A stretch of DNA of 64,000 nt from the NCBI GenBank assembly GCA_030680805.1, contig JAUXUK010000047.1, forward strand, positions 39,291-103,290, read 5' to 3'. The stretch's first letter is position 1. Each line of letters starts with the position of its first letter. Of this stretch, positions 8,796 to 17,662 are shown piece after piece. The notes under the pieces were generated by a model. It ran no database searches, was not told where the DNA came from, and saw nothing but the letters and a program-made list of their open reading frames with translations. The position numbers were made by a program, and so were the translations under genes. Origin of the DNA: Sulfuritalea sp. (GTDB lineage: Bacteria; Pseudomonadota; Gammaproteobacteria; Burkholderiales; Rhodocyclaceae).

Positions 8796-9215
8796 TCAGC
8801 GGTTCAGTTTGCGAATGCGTTCTTGCTGCGTAATGACGTCGGTGAGGCGGATGCCGAATTTTTCATTGACCACCACCACCTCGCCTTGGGCGATCAGGGT
8901 GCCATTGACCAGCACATCCATCGGCTCGCCGGCCATGCCCTCGAGTTCCACTACCGAGCCGTGGGCCAGTTGCAACAGGTTTCGAATCGATATCTTGGTG
9001 CGCCCCAACTCCACGGTGAGGTTCACCGGGATGTCGAGGATCATGTCGAAGCCCTGGGGCGTCGCCGTGTTCTCTGTACCGCCGGAGAACTGCTCGAATA
9101 TCTCCGCCGGCTTGGCATCGACCGCGGCCGCGCCTTCAACCGCGGTCTGTTCGCCCATGGCTGCTGCCCAATCGTCTTCGGAGACCTGCTCTTCGGTTTC
9201 GTTCGTTTCGCTCAT
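8796..9215 (-). CDS. fliN: FliN flagellar motor switch protein
   Basis: The 139-residue protein has an acidic, flexible N-terminal half (MSETNETEEQVSEDDWAAAM) and a C-terminal surface-presentation (SpoA) domain: DIPVNLTVELGRTKISIRNLL, GSVVELEGMAGEPMDVLVNGTL and FGIRLTDVITQQERIRKL. FliN forms the lower part of the C-ring with FliM and FliG. It lies 24 bases after fliM. All features are standard. Confidence 0.96.
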   Translation of the reverse strand: MSETNETEEQVSEDDWAAAMGEQTAVEGAAAVDAKPAEIFEQFSGGTENTATPQGFDMILDIPVNLTVELGRTKISIRNLLQLAHGSVVELEGMAGEPMDVLVNGTLIAQGEVVVVNEKFGIRLTDVITQQERIRKLNR

Positions 9216-9239
9216 TGCATGCTCCCTGCGTATAAGTGC

Positions 9240-10214
9240 CTAGGCTTCTTCCTCGGCGACGAAGTGCTCGATCTTGAGTGCGTACTGGCCGTTCCGTATC
9301 CCGTAGCGACAGTCCAGCACATGAACGCCATTGACCGCGACCGGGACCATGTCGTCGATCGAGATCGGAATGACGTCCCCGACTTTCATCTCGATAATGT
9401 CGCCGAAGGTCACGCTGGTATTGCCCAGTTTCGCCACCAGTTCGACTTCGGCAGTCTGCAACTGGCGCGTCAGGGTGCCGGTCCAGCGCTTGTCGGATGA
9501 AGCCTGTTCGCTGTGCATGGTGCTGTAGAGCACGTCGCGGATTGGCTCGACCATCGAGTAAGGCAGGCAGAAGTGCATCTCGGCCGTGGTGCCGGAGAGT
9601 TCGATGGTGAAGGTGACCGAAACGATCACCTCGGACGGCGTTGCGATGTTCGCAAACTGGGTGTTCATCTCCGACCGGATGAACTCGAAACTCAGCGGAT
9701 AAACCGGGGCCCAGGCTCTCTGGTATTCCTCGAAAACAACCCCGAGGATTCCTTGAATAATGCGCTGTTCGGTGGCGGTAAAGTCGCGACCTTCAACCCG
9801 GGTATGGAAGCGGCCATCGCCGCCGAACATGTTGTCGACGACGAGAAACACCAGGTTCGGATCAAACACGATCAAGCCGGTGCCGCGCAGCGGCTTGGCC
9901 TGAATCAGGTTCAGATTGGTCGGAACCACCAGGTTGCGGATGAACTCGCTGTATTTCTGCACCTTGATCGGCCCGACCGAAACTTCCGTGCTGCGGTGCA
10001 TGTAGCTGAACAGCCCGATGCGCAAGTAGCGGGCGAAGCGCTCGTTGATGAGCTCGAGCGTCGGCATCCTGCCGCGCACGATCCTCTCCTGCCGGCCGAG
10101 GTCGTAGTTCTTGACAGACCCGGTATCGGCTTCGGGCGGAGCTTCGTCGGCTTCGCCGGTGACGCCCTTGAGCAGGGCATCGACTTCTTCCTGGGAGAGG
10201 AAATCCTGGCTCAT
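9240..10214 (-). CDS. fliM: FliM flagellar motor switch protein
   Basis: The 324-residue protein begins with the CheY-P binding peptide (MSQDFLSQEEVDALLKGV), continues with a CheC-like middle domain (ERIVRGRMPTLELINERFARYLR, FGGDGRF) and ends with a FliN-like domain (LGNTSVTFGDIIEMKVGDVIPI). The ATG at 10214 was chosen because the CheY-binding peptide starts there; nine additional in-frame residues upstream derive from an intergenic repeat. The upstream 121-base gap to fliL is filled by that repeat. fliN follows after 24 bases. Confidence 0.96.
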   Translation of the reverse strand: MSQDFLSQEEVDALLKGVTGEADEAPPEADTGSVKNYDLGRQERIVRGRMPTLELINERFARYLRIGLFSYMHRSTEVSVGPIKVQKYSEFIRNLVVPTNLNLIQAKPLRGTGLIVFDPNLVFLVVDNMFGGDGRFHTRVEGRDFTATEQRIIQGILGVVFEEYQRAWAPVYPLSFEFIRSEMNTQFANIATPSEVIVSVTFTIELSGTTAEMHFCLPYSMVEPIRDVLYSTMHSEQASSDKRWTGTLTRQLQTAEVELVAKLGNTSVTFGDIIEMKVGDVIPISIDDMVPVAVNGVHVLDCRYGIRNGQYALKIEHFVAEEEA

Positions 10215-10221
10215 TTCGCCG

Positions 10222-10311
10222 TCCCCGCCGGGCCGCCCCAAGAGGACGGCACGTCAACGAAGCGGAAGGCGCGCAGCGCCTGAACCATGGTCACCCCCCT
10301 GTGAAGGGGGG
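10222..10311 (-). repeat. Composite intergenic repeat upstream of fliM
   Basis: Read on the - strand it begins with a G/C hairpin (six C, loop TGTGAA, six G on the + strand, 10294-10311), continues TGACCATGGTTCAGGC and ends CTCTTGGGGCGGCCCGGCGG next to the fliM start. The same blocks occur upstream of nirB and fliQ, always ending a few bases before the start codon and in the same orientation as the gene. Confidence 0.7.
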
Positions 10312-10335
10312 ACGGGGGGGAGGGACGTTTGTTCA

Positions 10336-10932
10336 TTACTGGATTATGAACGAGGTGAACAGCACGGCCTGGACCGGCGCATCGGGAGCGGCAGCATCAG
10401 CGGGTTCCTTGGCATCGACCTTGTCCTTGCCTTTCTTGGGGACCGGGGGTTCCAGCGTGTTATTGACGGTTTCGCGAATCTCGTTCGACAGCCGCTGTAC
10501 GCCCTGGGCGGTCACCAGGTCGGACGCCTTCTTGGCCAGAAGAATCAGCATGATGCGGTGTTTTAGTTCGGGATCATAGGGCTTGAGCATTTCCAGTGCG
10601 GCCGCATCCAGTACCCGCAACTGGACCTCCGCCTGCAGGTAGGCCTCCTGTTGCTCGGTCTGCAGTTTTACCGTAAAGGCCTTGTCAAACTTGTAGAACG
10701 ACGGAGGAGCGTGATCGGCTTTCTTGTCCTTCTTCTTCGCCTTGGCTTCCTTCACGGGCTCGTCTCCGTCTGCGAGCTCTTCCACCGGCTTTTTCTTCAT
10801 CAGAAAATAGGCAGCGCCGCCTCCGCCCAGCACCAGAACGAGAACGCCGATGGCAATAAAAATGATCAGCTTGCCCTTCTTCTTGGGAGGGGGGGCTTCA
10901 CCTTCAGTTTCGGTTTTCTTTGCTTCCGCCAT
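10336..10932 (-). CDS. fliL: FliL flagellar basal body stator-associated protein
   Basis: The 198-residue protein has a short charged cytoplasmic tail, a single membrane helix (LIIFIAIGVLVLVLGGGGAAYFL), a Lys/Glu-rich linker and a periplasmic domain. Family motifs FYKFDKAFTVKL and DPELKHRIMLILLAKKASDLVTAQGVQRLSNEI are clear. FliL surrounds and supports the MotAB stator. It carries an unusual C-terminal Ala/Pro/Lys-rich insertion (PPVPKKGKDKVDAKEPADAAAPDAP) before the final hydrophobic LFTSFIIQ. Confidence 0.93.
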   Translation of the reverse strand: MAEAKKTETEGEAPPPKKKGKLIIFIAIGVLVLVLGGGGAAYFLMKKKPVEELADGDEPVKEAKAKKKDKKADHAPPSFYKFDKAFTVKLQTEQQEAYLQAEVQLRVLDAAALEMLKPYDPELKHRIMLILLAKKASDLVTAQGVQRLSNEIRETVNNTLEPPVPKKGKDKVDAKEPADAAAPDAPVQAVLFTSFIIQ

Positions 10933-11043
10933 CAGTTCTCTCCGTGTTCAGAAGGCAGCCAAGACAAGACAGGGTTCCACAGGCGGTTCGCGCCGTGCTG
11001 ATTCCAGTCGCCCGCCTTCTGCCTGCCGTCCTCTGTCATTCGC

Positions 11044-12306
11044 TCAAGCAAATACATCTATCATGCTACGTCCGGAGCTGCTTCTTGCAACTGCCTCGAC
11101 TCCCTGCAACGGGACGGTCGAAGCATAGCGCACGCTTTCATTCATTCCCGAATCCGGTTCATTTTTGGCGGACGACTGATGGGGTGACTCGGAACCCACC
11201 TGGGCTTGGCCAAGGCTGATGCCGGCATCGGCCAGCACTTCGCGCAACCGGTTCAGCGAGCTTTCCAGCGCTTCGCGGACCGCCGGGTTGGGCGAGGTGA
11301 ATATGGCCGTGGCCTGATCACCGTTCATTGTCAGCGAAACCTCGATGCGACCAAGCTGGGGCGGGTTCAGCACCAGGTCCGCCTGCTGGCGGTTGTTGCC
11401 AACCATCCAGGTCAGTCTCTGGCCCATTTCTTCATGCCAGCCGGTTTGCCCCATAGGTGTGTCGAGACGCAGGCTCTGAGTTGATGAGGATCCGCTGGCC
11501 GCGCTGGTCGCACTGGTGGCGCCGGGAGCCATGGCCATGGCACGCTCCATGAGGGCATGGAAATCGCCGGCAGGGAGTTCGGGCGCAATATTCTCGCCGC
11601 TCTTGTGGCCCGCATCGGCATTAATTGCCGCATCAAACGCAATCTTGCCGGGAACCTGGCCTGTTCCGCCGGATTTTGCGGGGCCGGCAGCGGTGAAGGT
11701 CTCGTTTCGTGGCTCACCCTCTTGTTTGCGCGAGGCTGTATCCATGGCCGTGCCGGGTGCGCCGGACAGTGCTGCAGGCGCGATGGGCAGCGCTGCGGTG
11801 GGTGCCACAGGCTGGGCTGCGGCTGGTGCGACAGGCAGGGCTGCCACTGGTGCGACAGGCAGCGTCGCAGCAGGTGCAGCGGCCAAGGCTGCAGGAATTT
11901 GAGTCGGCGGCAGTGAAGCCGCTGTGTCAAGCGCAGGCAACAACGGCTGATCGGGGAGAGCTTCCGTAGTGGCCCCTGGAGCCACGGCGACGCCTGCCGG
12001 CCCCGCCAGATTGGCCGCCAGAAGAGGGAAAAGTACTGTTAGATCAAGGCTGTTGGTATTGCCCTCCGCATCAGTTTGAGCCTCGGCGACAGCGGACTTG
12101 GAGTTGTTGTCAGTATCCGCGGCTGAGGTTTTCTTTTCCGTCCGGGCCTTGAGCACAGCGGCGAACGGAGATCCTGTCCCGTCTTCCCGGTCCGTCCTGC
12201 CGCTCTCGCCGGCGCGACTGGCCGCGTCGCTCTGCCCGAGCGCATTTGCATTCCCGGTGCCGCTCGAAGGAGGCGTTGGTGTAGCGTTGATCATCAATTC
12301 GGACAT
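11044..12306 (-). CDS. fliK: FliK flagellar hook-length control protein
   Basis: The 420-residue protein has the typical low-complexity ruler part (Ala/Pro/Thr repeats such as LPVAPVAALPVAPAAAQP at ~residues 165-210) and a conserved C-terminal export-switch domain, with HEEMGQRLTWMVGNNRQQADLVLNPPQLG and VSLTMNGDQATAIFTSPNPAVREALE. The ATG at 12306 (MSELMINATP) has GGGAGC upstream and excludes a non-conserved extension. It lies between fliJ and fliL. A second FliK-like gene occurs at 23.6-24.8 kb. Confidence 0.92.
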   Translation of the reverse strand: MSELMINATPTPPSSGTGNANALGQSDAASRAGESGRTDREDGTGSPFAAVLKARTEKKTSAADTDNNSKSAVAEAQTDAEGNTNSLDLTVLFPLLAANLAGPAGVAVAPGATTEALPDQPLLPALDTAASLPPTQIPAALAAAPAATLPVAPVAALPVAPAAAQPVAPTAALPIAPAALSGAPGTAMDTASRKQEGEPRNETFTAAGPAKSGGTGQVPGKIAFDAAINADAGHKSGENIAPELPAGDFHALMERAMAMAPGATSATSAASGSSSTQSLRLDTPMGQTGWHEEMGQRLTWMVGNNRQQADLVLNPPQLGRIEVSLTMNGDQATAIFTSPNPAVREALESSLNRLREVLADAGISLGQAQVGSESPHQSSAKNEPDSGMNESVRYASTVPLQGVEAVARSSSGRSMIDVFA

Positions 12307-12365
12307 GGGTGCTCCCTCGCGGCTTGGGGTTTCATCAGACCGACAAATGCAAGGGATGTGCCAAC

Positions 12366-12812
12366 TCAGTCTTTTCCCTTCTCTTCGTGGCGCCGAGAAC
12401 CATGTTCGTCGCTCGCCTTCTGTTCCTGACGCTGATCCTGGTAGGCGATTCGGGACTGGTGGCGGTCCGACAAGGTATCGAAGGCCTTGACCCGGCCTTT
12501 CTTGACCACCCATTCCTGCTGGCCGGCGGCCGTCTGCTGTCTAGTATGAGTCATGGCAGAATCGGCCTGGCCAATGGCTTCATCCAGTTTGGCGAGGAAG
12601 CCGGCGTAGTTCTGCCATTCGCCCGGACTCAGCCCGCCTTGTGCGGCGACGACAAAACGCGTCCGGTACTCCTCGCGATATTGCACCAGCAGGCCATGAC
12701 GCCGTGAAGCCTCCTTCTCGCCCGCGATCAATTCACCCAGCTTTCGCCCCGCTTCATCAAGGCGCAACTGCGAAAGATCGAGCAAGGACTGGAGCGGGAA
12801 AGTGCGAGGCAT
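12366..12812 (-). CDS. fliJ: FliJ flagellar export stalk/chaperone-escort protein
   Basis: The 148-residue, highly charged, helical protein starts MPRTFPLQSLLDLSQLRLDEAGRKLGEL and is predicted to be an antiparallel coiled coil. FliJ is the central stalk of the export ATPase FliI and escorts chaperones. The family is weakly conserved in sequence; the assignment uses size, coiled-coil composition and the position directly after fliI (39-base gap). The final ~15 residues are a charged tail (EHGSRRHEEKGKD). Confidence 0.88.
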   Translation of the reverse strand: MPRTFPLQSLLDLSQLRLDEAGRKLGELIAGEKEASRRHGLLVQYREEYRTRFVVAAQGGLSPGEWQNYAGFLAKLDEAIGQADSAMTHTRQQTAAGQQEWVVKKGRVKAFDTLSDRHQSRIAYQDQRQEQKASDEHGSRRHEEKGKD

Positions 12813-12851
12813 GGCCGGGATAGTCAGTGGGCAACATCGGAAATTATTATC

Positions 12852-14246
12852 TTACGCTCCGCCAAACAACTCGGCCAGACGCTGCCGCGACGAGTTCCAG
12901 TCAGCCCGTTCATTGATCTGTTGCTCAAGAAAGGTCTCCAGTCTGGGATTCATCATGATGGCCCGGTCGAGCAGCGGATCGGAACCGGCGGCATAGGCGC
13001 CGACCGCAATCAGGTCGCGCGCCCGCTGGTAGCGGGAATAGAGCTGTTTGAACTGGCGCACCTGTTCCAGATGGTCTGTCGCGATCAGGTTGGCCATCAC
13101 CCGGGAGATGGATTGCTCGATGTCAATCGCCGGGTAGTGTCCGGCATCGGCCAGAAACCGGTTGAGCACGATGTGGCCATCGAGAATGGCACGCGCCGCA
13201 TCGGCAATCGGGTCCTGCGGGTCGTCGCCCTCGGTCAGCACCGTGTAGAAGGCGGTAATCGAGCCACCGCCGGCGGAACCGTTGCCCGCGCGTTCGACAA
13301 GTTGCGGCAGGCGGGCAAACACCGAGGGCGGATAGCCCCGCGTGACCGGAGGTTCGCCGATGGCCAGCGCGATTTCGCGTTGCGCCATGGCGTAGCGAGT
13401 CAGGGAATCCATGATCAAGAGAACGTGCTTGCCCTCATCGCGGAAATGTTCGGCAATTGATGTGGCATAGGCGGCCCCCTGCAGCCTCATCAGCGGGCTG
13501 ACGTCGGCCGGAGCCGCAACCACCACCGACCGGGCACGGCCTTCGTCGCCCAGATTGAGTTCGATGAACTCCTTGACTTCCCGTCCGCGCTCGCCGATCA
13601 GGCCGACGACGATCACATCCGCTTCCGTGTAGCGGGCCATCATGCCGAGCAGGACGCTCTTGCCCACGCCTGACCCCGAAAAGAGGCCGAGACGCTGGCC
13701 GCGACCGACGGTCAGCAAGGCGTTGATGGCGCAGATGCCGACATCCATGGTGTGCCGTATCGGCTCGCGCAGCAGGGGGTTCAACGGGCGGCTGGCAAGA
13801 GACCGGGTGCTCTTGTTGTTCAGCGGGCCAAGGCTGTCCAGCGGGCGGCCATTGCCGTCAACCACGCGCCCCAGCAATTCATCGCCCACCGGCAGATGCT
13901 TGGCGCGGTCCGGCGCCCGCCGCAGCGGCGACGAAGCCTGGCCCGGAACGGGCGGGGGTGGCGGCGCCTCCATCGGAATGACCAATGCGCCTGGCGAAAG
14001 CCCGTAGACATCCTCGGCCGGCATCATGAACAGGCGGTCACCGGAAAAGCCGACCACCTCGGCCTCGACCGTGCCGCCGCCCGGTATCTGTATGAGGCAC
14101 CCCGATCCCAGCGGCAGTTTGAGGCCCGATGCTTCCATCACCAGTCCATTGATGCGGGTCAGCCTGCCGGCAATCAGCCAGGGCCGAACGTCAGCCACAT
14201 GTTCGCGGCAATCGGCGAGGAAGTGCGACAGATCCGATGGATTCAT
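12852..14246 (-). CDS. fliI: FliI flagellar export ATPase
   Basis: The 464-residue protein is an F1-beta-like hexameric ATPase. The Walker A motif SGSGVGKS is at residues 190-197, the Walker B region is [27 protein letters not shown] and the catalytic [12 protein letters not shown] is present. The C-terminal domain includes [22 protein letters not shown], the FliI signature. It powers substrate unfolding for flagellar export with FliH and FliJ. It overlaps fliH by four bases (ATGA), indicating translational coupling. Confidence 0.97.
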   Translation of the reverse strand: MNPSDLSHFLADCREHVADVRPWLIAGRLTRINGLVMEASGLKLPLGSGCLIQIPGGGTVEAEVVGFSGDRLFMMPAEDVYGLSPGALVIPMEAPPPPPVPGQASSPLRRAPDRAKHLPVGDELLGRVVDGNGRPLDSLGPLNNKSTRSLASRPLNPLLREPIRHTMDVGICAINALLTVGRGQRLGLFSGSGVGKSVLLGMMARYTEADVIVVGLIGERGREVKEFIELNLGDEGRARSVVVAAPADVSPLMRLQGAAYATSIAEHFRDEGKHVLLIMDSLTRYAMAQREIALAIGEPPVTRGYPPSVFARLPQLVERAGNGSAGGGSITAFYTVLTEGDDPQDPIADAARAILDGHIVLNRFLADAGHYPAIDIEQSISRVMANLIATDHLEQVRQFKQLYSRYQRARDLIAVGAYAAGSDPLLDRAIMMNPRLETFLEQQINERADWNSSRQRLAELFGGA

Positions 14247-14890
14247 CTTTCGACGAGGTCAACCCATGAAGCGTTTTGACCAAGGGCTTCCACCACGCGC
14301 CGCCAGCGGGTCGCCAGGCTTGCGTCAAGATGGCTGCCGCCCGCTTCGATGACCACGTCTCCCCGCTTGAGCTTGGGGTCTTCGTGAATCCGGTGTCCGG
14401 CATGGGCCAGTTGGTCGCCGGCACGCAGACGAGCGAGCGATGCGTCTTCCGGGTGCAGATGAATGGCGGCGTGCAGCAGGGGCAGTTGTTCCAGGGCTTC
14501 GCGGATCACTCCCAGCAGCACTTCCGGCTTCACGTCGACGGTCTGGCGGACAACCTGTCGAGCCACCTCAATGCTCAAGGCCAGCAAATCGTTGGCGACC
14601 GCCTGATTGACTTCCGCGATGCATTGCTCAAGATTCCGCAGGGTTTCCGCCAGAAGCAAGGCCTGCTCGCGTCCCATGTTCTCGGCCTGTGCTTGCCCGG
14701 CGGCATAGCCGGCTTGATGCCCCTCCAGCCGCGCCTTTTCGCGAATCCTGTGAACCTCGTCGTCGCTGACCGCGGGCAATCCTGGTTCGGTCGCCGTGCC
14801 GACGGACGACCCGACGGTCGAATCGAAGCTGGCAAGTTCCCAGCGCTCCCAGGCGGTAAGCGTTGATTTCGGGTGTTCGTCCATGGACAT
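14243..14890 (-). CDS. fliH: FliH flagellar export ATPase regulator
   Basis: The 215-residue protein has an N-terminal tail with a conserved-type Trp patch ([10 protein letters not shown]), a long Ala/Gln-rich helix ([34 protein letters not shown]) with the GxxxG-like spacing of FliH, and a C-terminal domain related to V/F-ATPase E/delta subunits ([23 protein letters not shown]). FliH tethers FliI to the C-ring. The ATG overlaps the fliG stop as TGATG; a second ATG six bases later is possible. It overlaps fliI by four bases. Confidence 0.93.
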   Translation of the reverse strand: MSMDEHPKSTLTAWERWELASFDSTVGSSVGTATEPGLPAVSDDEVHRIREKARLEGHQAGYAAGQAQAENMGREQALLLAETLRNLEQCIAEVNQAVANDLLALSIEVARQVVRQTVDVKPEVLLGVIREALEQLPLLHAAIHLHPEDASLARLRAGDQLAHAGHRIHEDPKLKRGDVVIEAGGSHLDASLATRWRRVVEALGQNASWVDLVER

Positions 14891-15900
14891 CAGACGAAGG
14901 CGTCGCCTTCACCTCCGCCGCCAAGTTGGAGCTGACCTTCGTCGGCAAGCCGGCGGGCGATCTTGAGGATTTCCTTCTGCTCGCCTTCGACTTCGGAAAG
15001 GCGCACGGGACCCTTGGATTCGAGATCCTCCCGCAACATTTCGGCGGCTCGTTGCGACATGTTCTTGAATACTTTTTCACGCAGTTCCTGCGAAGCGCCC
15101 TTCAGCGCGATGATCAGCGAGTCCGACTGCACTTCGCGCAACAGCAGCTGGATGCCGCGGTCATCGATGTCCAGCAGGTTCTCGAAGACGAACATTTCAT
15201 CGAGAATTTTCTGCGCGAGTTCAGGGTCGTATTCGCGCACGTTGTCGACAATGGCGGTTTCCACCTGCTGGCCGACAAAGTTGAGAATTTCCGCGGCGTG
15301 GCGAATCCCTCCCATGGCGGCCTTCTTGACGTTGCCGGAGGAACTGGCGAGGATCCGCTTCAGCGCCTCGTTCAGCTCGCGCAGTGCGGTGGGCTGCACG
15401 CCGTCGAGGGTGGCAATGCGCAACAGCACATCATTGCGCAGGCGTTCCGTGAAGTGCTTCAGAATCTCTCCGGCCTGGTCGAATTCGAGGTGCACCAGGA
15501 TGGTGGCAATGATTTGCGGGTGTTCGTTGCGAATCATGTCGGCCACCGTGGCGGCATCCATCCATTTCAGGCCTTCGATGCCGGCGGTGTCTCCGCCCTG
15601 CATGATGCGGCTGATCAGGTTGGCGGCACGATCATCGCCCAGCGCCTTGGTCAGCATGGCCTTGATGGTTTCGTTGTCGACGGCAACGGGCGCGCCCTTG
15701 GCCGCATGATCCTCGAACTCGTCGATCACCTTCTCGATGCGGTCGCGTGGCACCTGCTTCAAGGCGGCCATGGCGTGGCCGAGCTTCTGCACCTCTTTCG
15801 GACCAAGGTTCTTCAGTATCTCGGCAGCCTCGTCCTGCCCGAGGGAAAGCAGCAGGATGGCGGCCTTTTCTACGCCTTCACTTTCAGTGCTCGCCGCCAT
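14890..15900 (-). CDS. fliG: FliG flagellar motor switch protein
   Basis: The 336-residue rotor protein generates torque against MotA. Visible family text includes EKAAILLLSLGQDEAAEILKNLGPKEVQKLG (N-domain, binds FliF), WMDAATVADMIRNEHPQIIATILVHL (middle armadillo) and the torque helix region DDRGIQLLLREVQSDSLIIALKGAS, then EKVFKNMSQRAAEMLREDLE. The start overlaps the fliF stop by 17 bases. The Gly-rich tail (LGGGGEGDAFV) is short and variable. Confidence 0.97.
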   Translation of the reverse strand: MAASTESEGVEKAAILLLSLGQDEAAEILKNLGPKEVQKLGHAMAALKQVPRDRIEKVIDEFEDHAAKGAPVAVDNETIKAMLTKALGDDRAANLISRIMQGGDTAGIEGLKWMDAATVADMIRNEHPQIIATILVHLEFDQAGEILKHFTERLRNDVLLRIATLDGVQPTALRELNEALKRILASSSGNVKKAAMGGIRHAAEILNFVGQQVETAIVDNVREYDPELAQKILDEMFVFENLLDIDDRGIQLLLREVQSDSLIIALKGASQELREKVFKNMSQRAAEMLREDLESKGPVRLSEVEGEQKEILKIARRLADEGQLQLGGGGEGDAFV

Positions 15901-17500
15901 CTACCCAGTCCTTGATCATGCCGGCGACTGCCTTGGGGTCCTTCTTTGCAATTTCGCGGGCATCGGCCAGCTTTTCGTCATAGCCACGATGACGGTGCAG
16001 CATGCCGTCGGCACCGACCTCGAACTCGCTCTTCTTCGGCGCCATTCGCGGCGGTGGCGGTTCCAGCAGTTTCTCGAACACCGGCCGCAACAGGCGGGTC
16101 CACAACCAGAAGGCCGCGCCGGCAATGATCAAGTACCTTGCCAGTTCTTTCAGGGTCGCAATCAGTTCCTGATTGGCCCAGATCGGCGCATCGGCAATGA
16201 CTTCCTTTTCCGCCGCCGTGAAGGGCGCATTGGCGACATTCAGGGTGTCGCCACGCTCCTTGCTGAAGCCCATGGCCTGGCGGGCAAGATCGGTAATCTG
16301 GGTGAGTTCGGCGGGTGTCAGCGGAATCGGTTTGGGCTTGGTCGGGTCCTTGCGGTGATTCACCACCACGGCCACCGAGAGGCGGCGCACCGAGCCAGGC
16401 GTTCCCTTGGTATGCCGAATGGTTTTGTCGACTTCATAGTTGATGGTCGCGTTGCGGGTGAAGTTTTGCGAGCTGCCGGCTGCAGCGCCTGCGGCGCCGG
16501 CCTGCCCGGGCTGGGTCAAGGGGGCGGTCGCCGGTACCGGCGGCTGGTTGCTCAGCGCACCCGGAATGCCCGCTGCCGAGGGCGATCCACTGCCGGCTTC
16601 CGCGGTCTGCTGGCTGCGAATCACGGTTTCCGCAGCGGGGTTGGGCTTGTAGGTCTCCGCGACCTGGTCGGTCTGCGAAAAGTCGAGATCGGCGGCGACC
16701 TGTGCGCGGACGTTGTTCGGGCCCACCACCGGCGTCAGGATCGCCTCGATACGCTTGCCATAGTCAGCCTCGACTTCCCTCAGGAACTTGAGCTGGGTGG
16801 CATCGAGCCCGGCATCGCGCTGCGGGTCGCGCCGTTGCGAGATCAGTTTGCCTTCCTGGTCGATCACGCTGACGTTGTTCGCGCTGAGCTGCGGCACGCT
16901 CGATGCAACCAGATTGATGATGCCCGCTACCTGGATCGAATCCAGCGTACGTCCGGGGTGCAGGTTGACCAGTACCGAGGCAGAGGTCTTCTGGTCATCA
17001 CGCAGGAAAGCCGTTTGTTTGGGAATGGCCAGATGCACCCGGGCGCCCCGCACGGCCGACAGCGACTGGACCGAACGGGCCAATTCGCCTTCCAGCGCGC
17101 GCTGGTAGTTGACCTGCTCGGCGAACTGGCTGACGCCGAGCTTCTGCGTCTCCATCAGTTCGAAGCCGACCAGTCCGCCCTTGGGCAGCCCCTGGGACGC
17201 CAGCTTCAGGCGCGTGTCATGCACCACCGTCTGCGGCACCAGAATGCCGCGGCCACCCTCGCTGAACCGGTAGGGTATGTTCTGCTGTGACAGTGCGGCA
17301 ACGATCTGGCCGCCGTCTTTCTCGTCATGGATCGAGAACAGCAGGGCATAGGGAGGGTCCTTGGTCCACATCCAGCCGCCGGTGAGGACCGCCAGAAACA
17401 GCGCGACACCTACCAGTCCGGTCAGCTTCTGACGGGGGTCAAGGCGGAGAAATGCCTCAAACGATATCGGGAACGAATCGGTCGCTGTGTTTTCTGCCAT
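15884..17500 (-). CDS. fliF: FliF flagellar MS-ring protein
   Basis: The 538-residue protein has two membrane helices (LVGVALFLAVLTGGWMW near residue 35 and YLIIAGAAFWLWTRLL near 450) flanking the ring-building domains. Typical segments are ALLFSIHDEKDGGQIVAALSQQNIPYRF, YQRALEGELARSVQSL and RVHLAIPKQTAFLRDDQKTSASVLVNL. The C-terminal tail KDPKAVAGMIKDWV is the FliG-binding site. It is the first gene of the 13-gene operon, diverges from fleS, and has a sigma-54-like promoter about 65 bases upstream. Confidence 0.97.
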   Translation of the reverse strand: MAENTATDSFPISFEAFLRLDPRQKLTGLVGVALFLAVLTGGWMWTKDPPYALLFSIHDEKDGGQIVAALSQQNIPYRFSEGGRGILVPQTVVHDTRLKLASQGLPKGGLVGFELMETQKLGVSQFAEQVNYQRALEGELARSVQSLSAVRGARVHLAIPKQTAFLRDDQKTSASVLVNLHPGRTLDSIQVAGIINLVASSVPQLSANNVSVIDQEGKLISQRRDPQRDAGLDATQLKFLREVEADYGKRIEAILTPVVGPNNVRAQVAADLDFSQTDQVAETYKPNPAAETVIRSQQTAEAGSGSPSAAGIPGALSNQPPVPATAPLTQPGQAGAAGAAAGSSQNFTRNATINYEVDKTIRHTKGTPGSVRRLSVAVVVNHRKDPTKPKPIPLTPAELTQITDLARQAMGFSKERGDTLNVANAPFTAAEKEVIADAPIWANQELIATLKELARYLIIAGAAFWLWTRLLRPVFEKLLEPPPPRMAPKKSEFEVGADGMLHRHRGYDEKLADAREIAKKDPKAVAGMIKDWVDGGEH

Positions 17501-17563
17501 GCTTTGTTTGTCTTATCGGTACATGTGCGCGCAATTTGCCCGCTCGCGGATTGTGTACTGCCC

Positions 17564-17580
17564 TAGCAAGAGCGGTTCCT
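17564..17580 (-). promoter_or_regulatory. Candidate sigma-54 promoter for fliF operon
   Basis: Read on the - strand, AGGAACCGCTCTTGCT has GG and GC exactly ten bases apart, TTGCT intact and AC at the right offset (AGGAAC rather than TGGCAC). It lies 64-80 bases before the fliF ATG in the 162-base divergent region shared with fleS. Weaker than the flgK and fliE sites, but well placed. Confidence 0.55.
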
Positions 17581-17662
17581 GAAAGAAGCGGCAATTTTTG
17601 CCGGCATATCGACAGCCTGCTTTCCTTGTCCAGTCCAGATGATTCTGCCATCATCGGGTGTC

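Noticed and set aside
10933..11043. Sigma-54-like site before fliL
   Set aside because: A GG-N10-GC pair exists on the - strand (TGGAATCAGCACGGCG), but the -12 element is CGGC rather than TTGC and the -24 lacks CAC; too weak to call.
15737..17290. 517-codon open frame on the + strand opposite fliF
   Set aside because: It is a mirror frame of the well-supported fliF gene; its residue composition (His/Gln/Arg/Gly-rich, no domain) is typical of an antisense shadow in GC-rich DNA.
17590..17602. GGCAA-TTT-TTGCC palindrome upstream of fleS
   Set aside because: Only 5-bp arms; too short to support a regulatory claim on its own.
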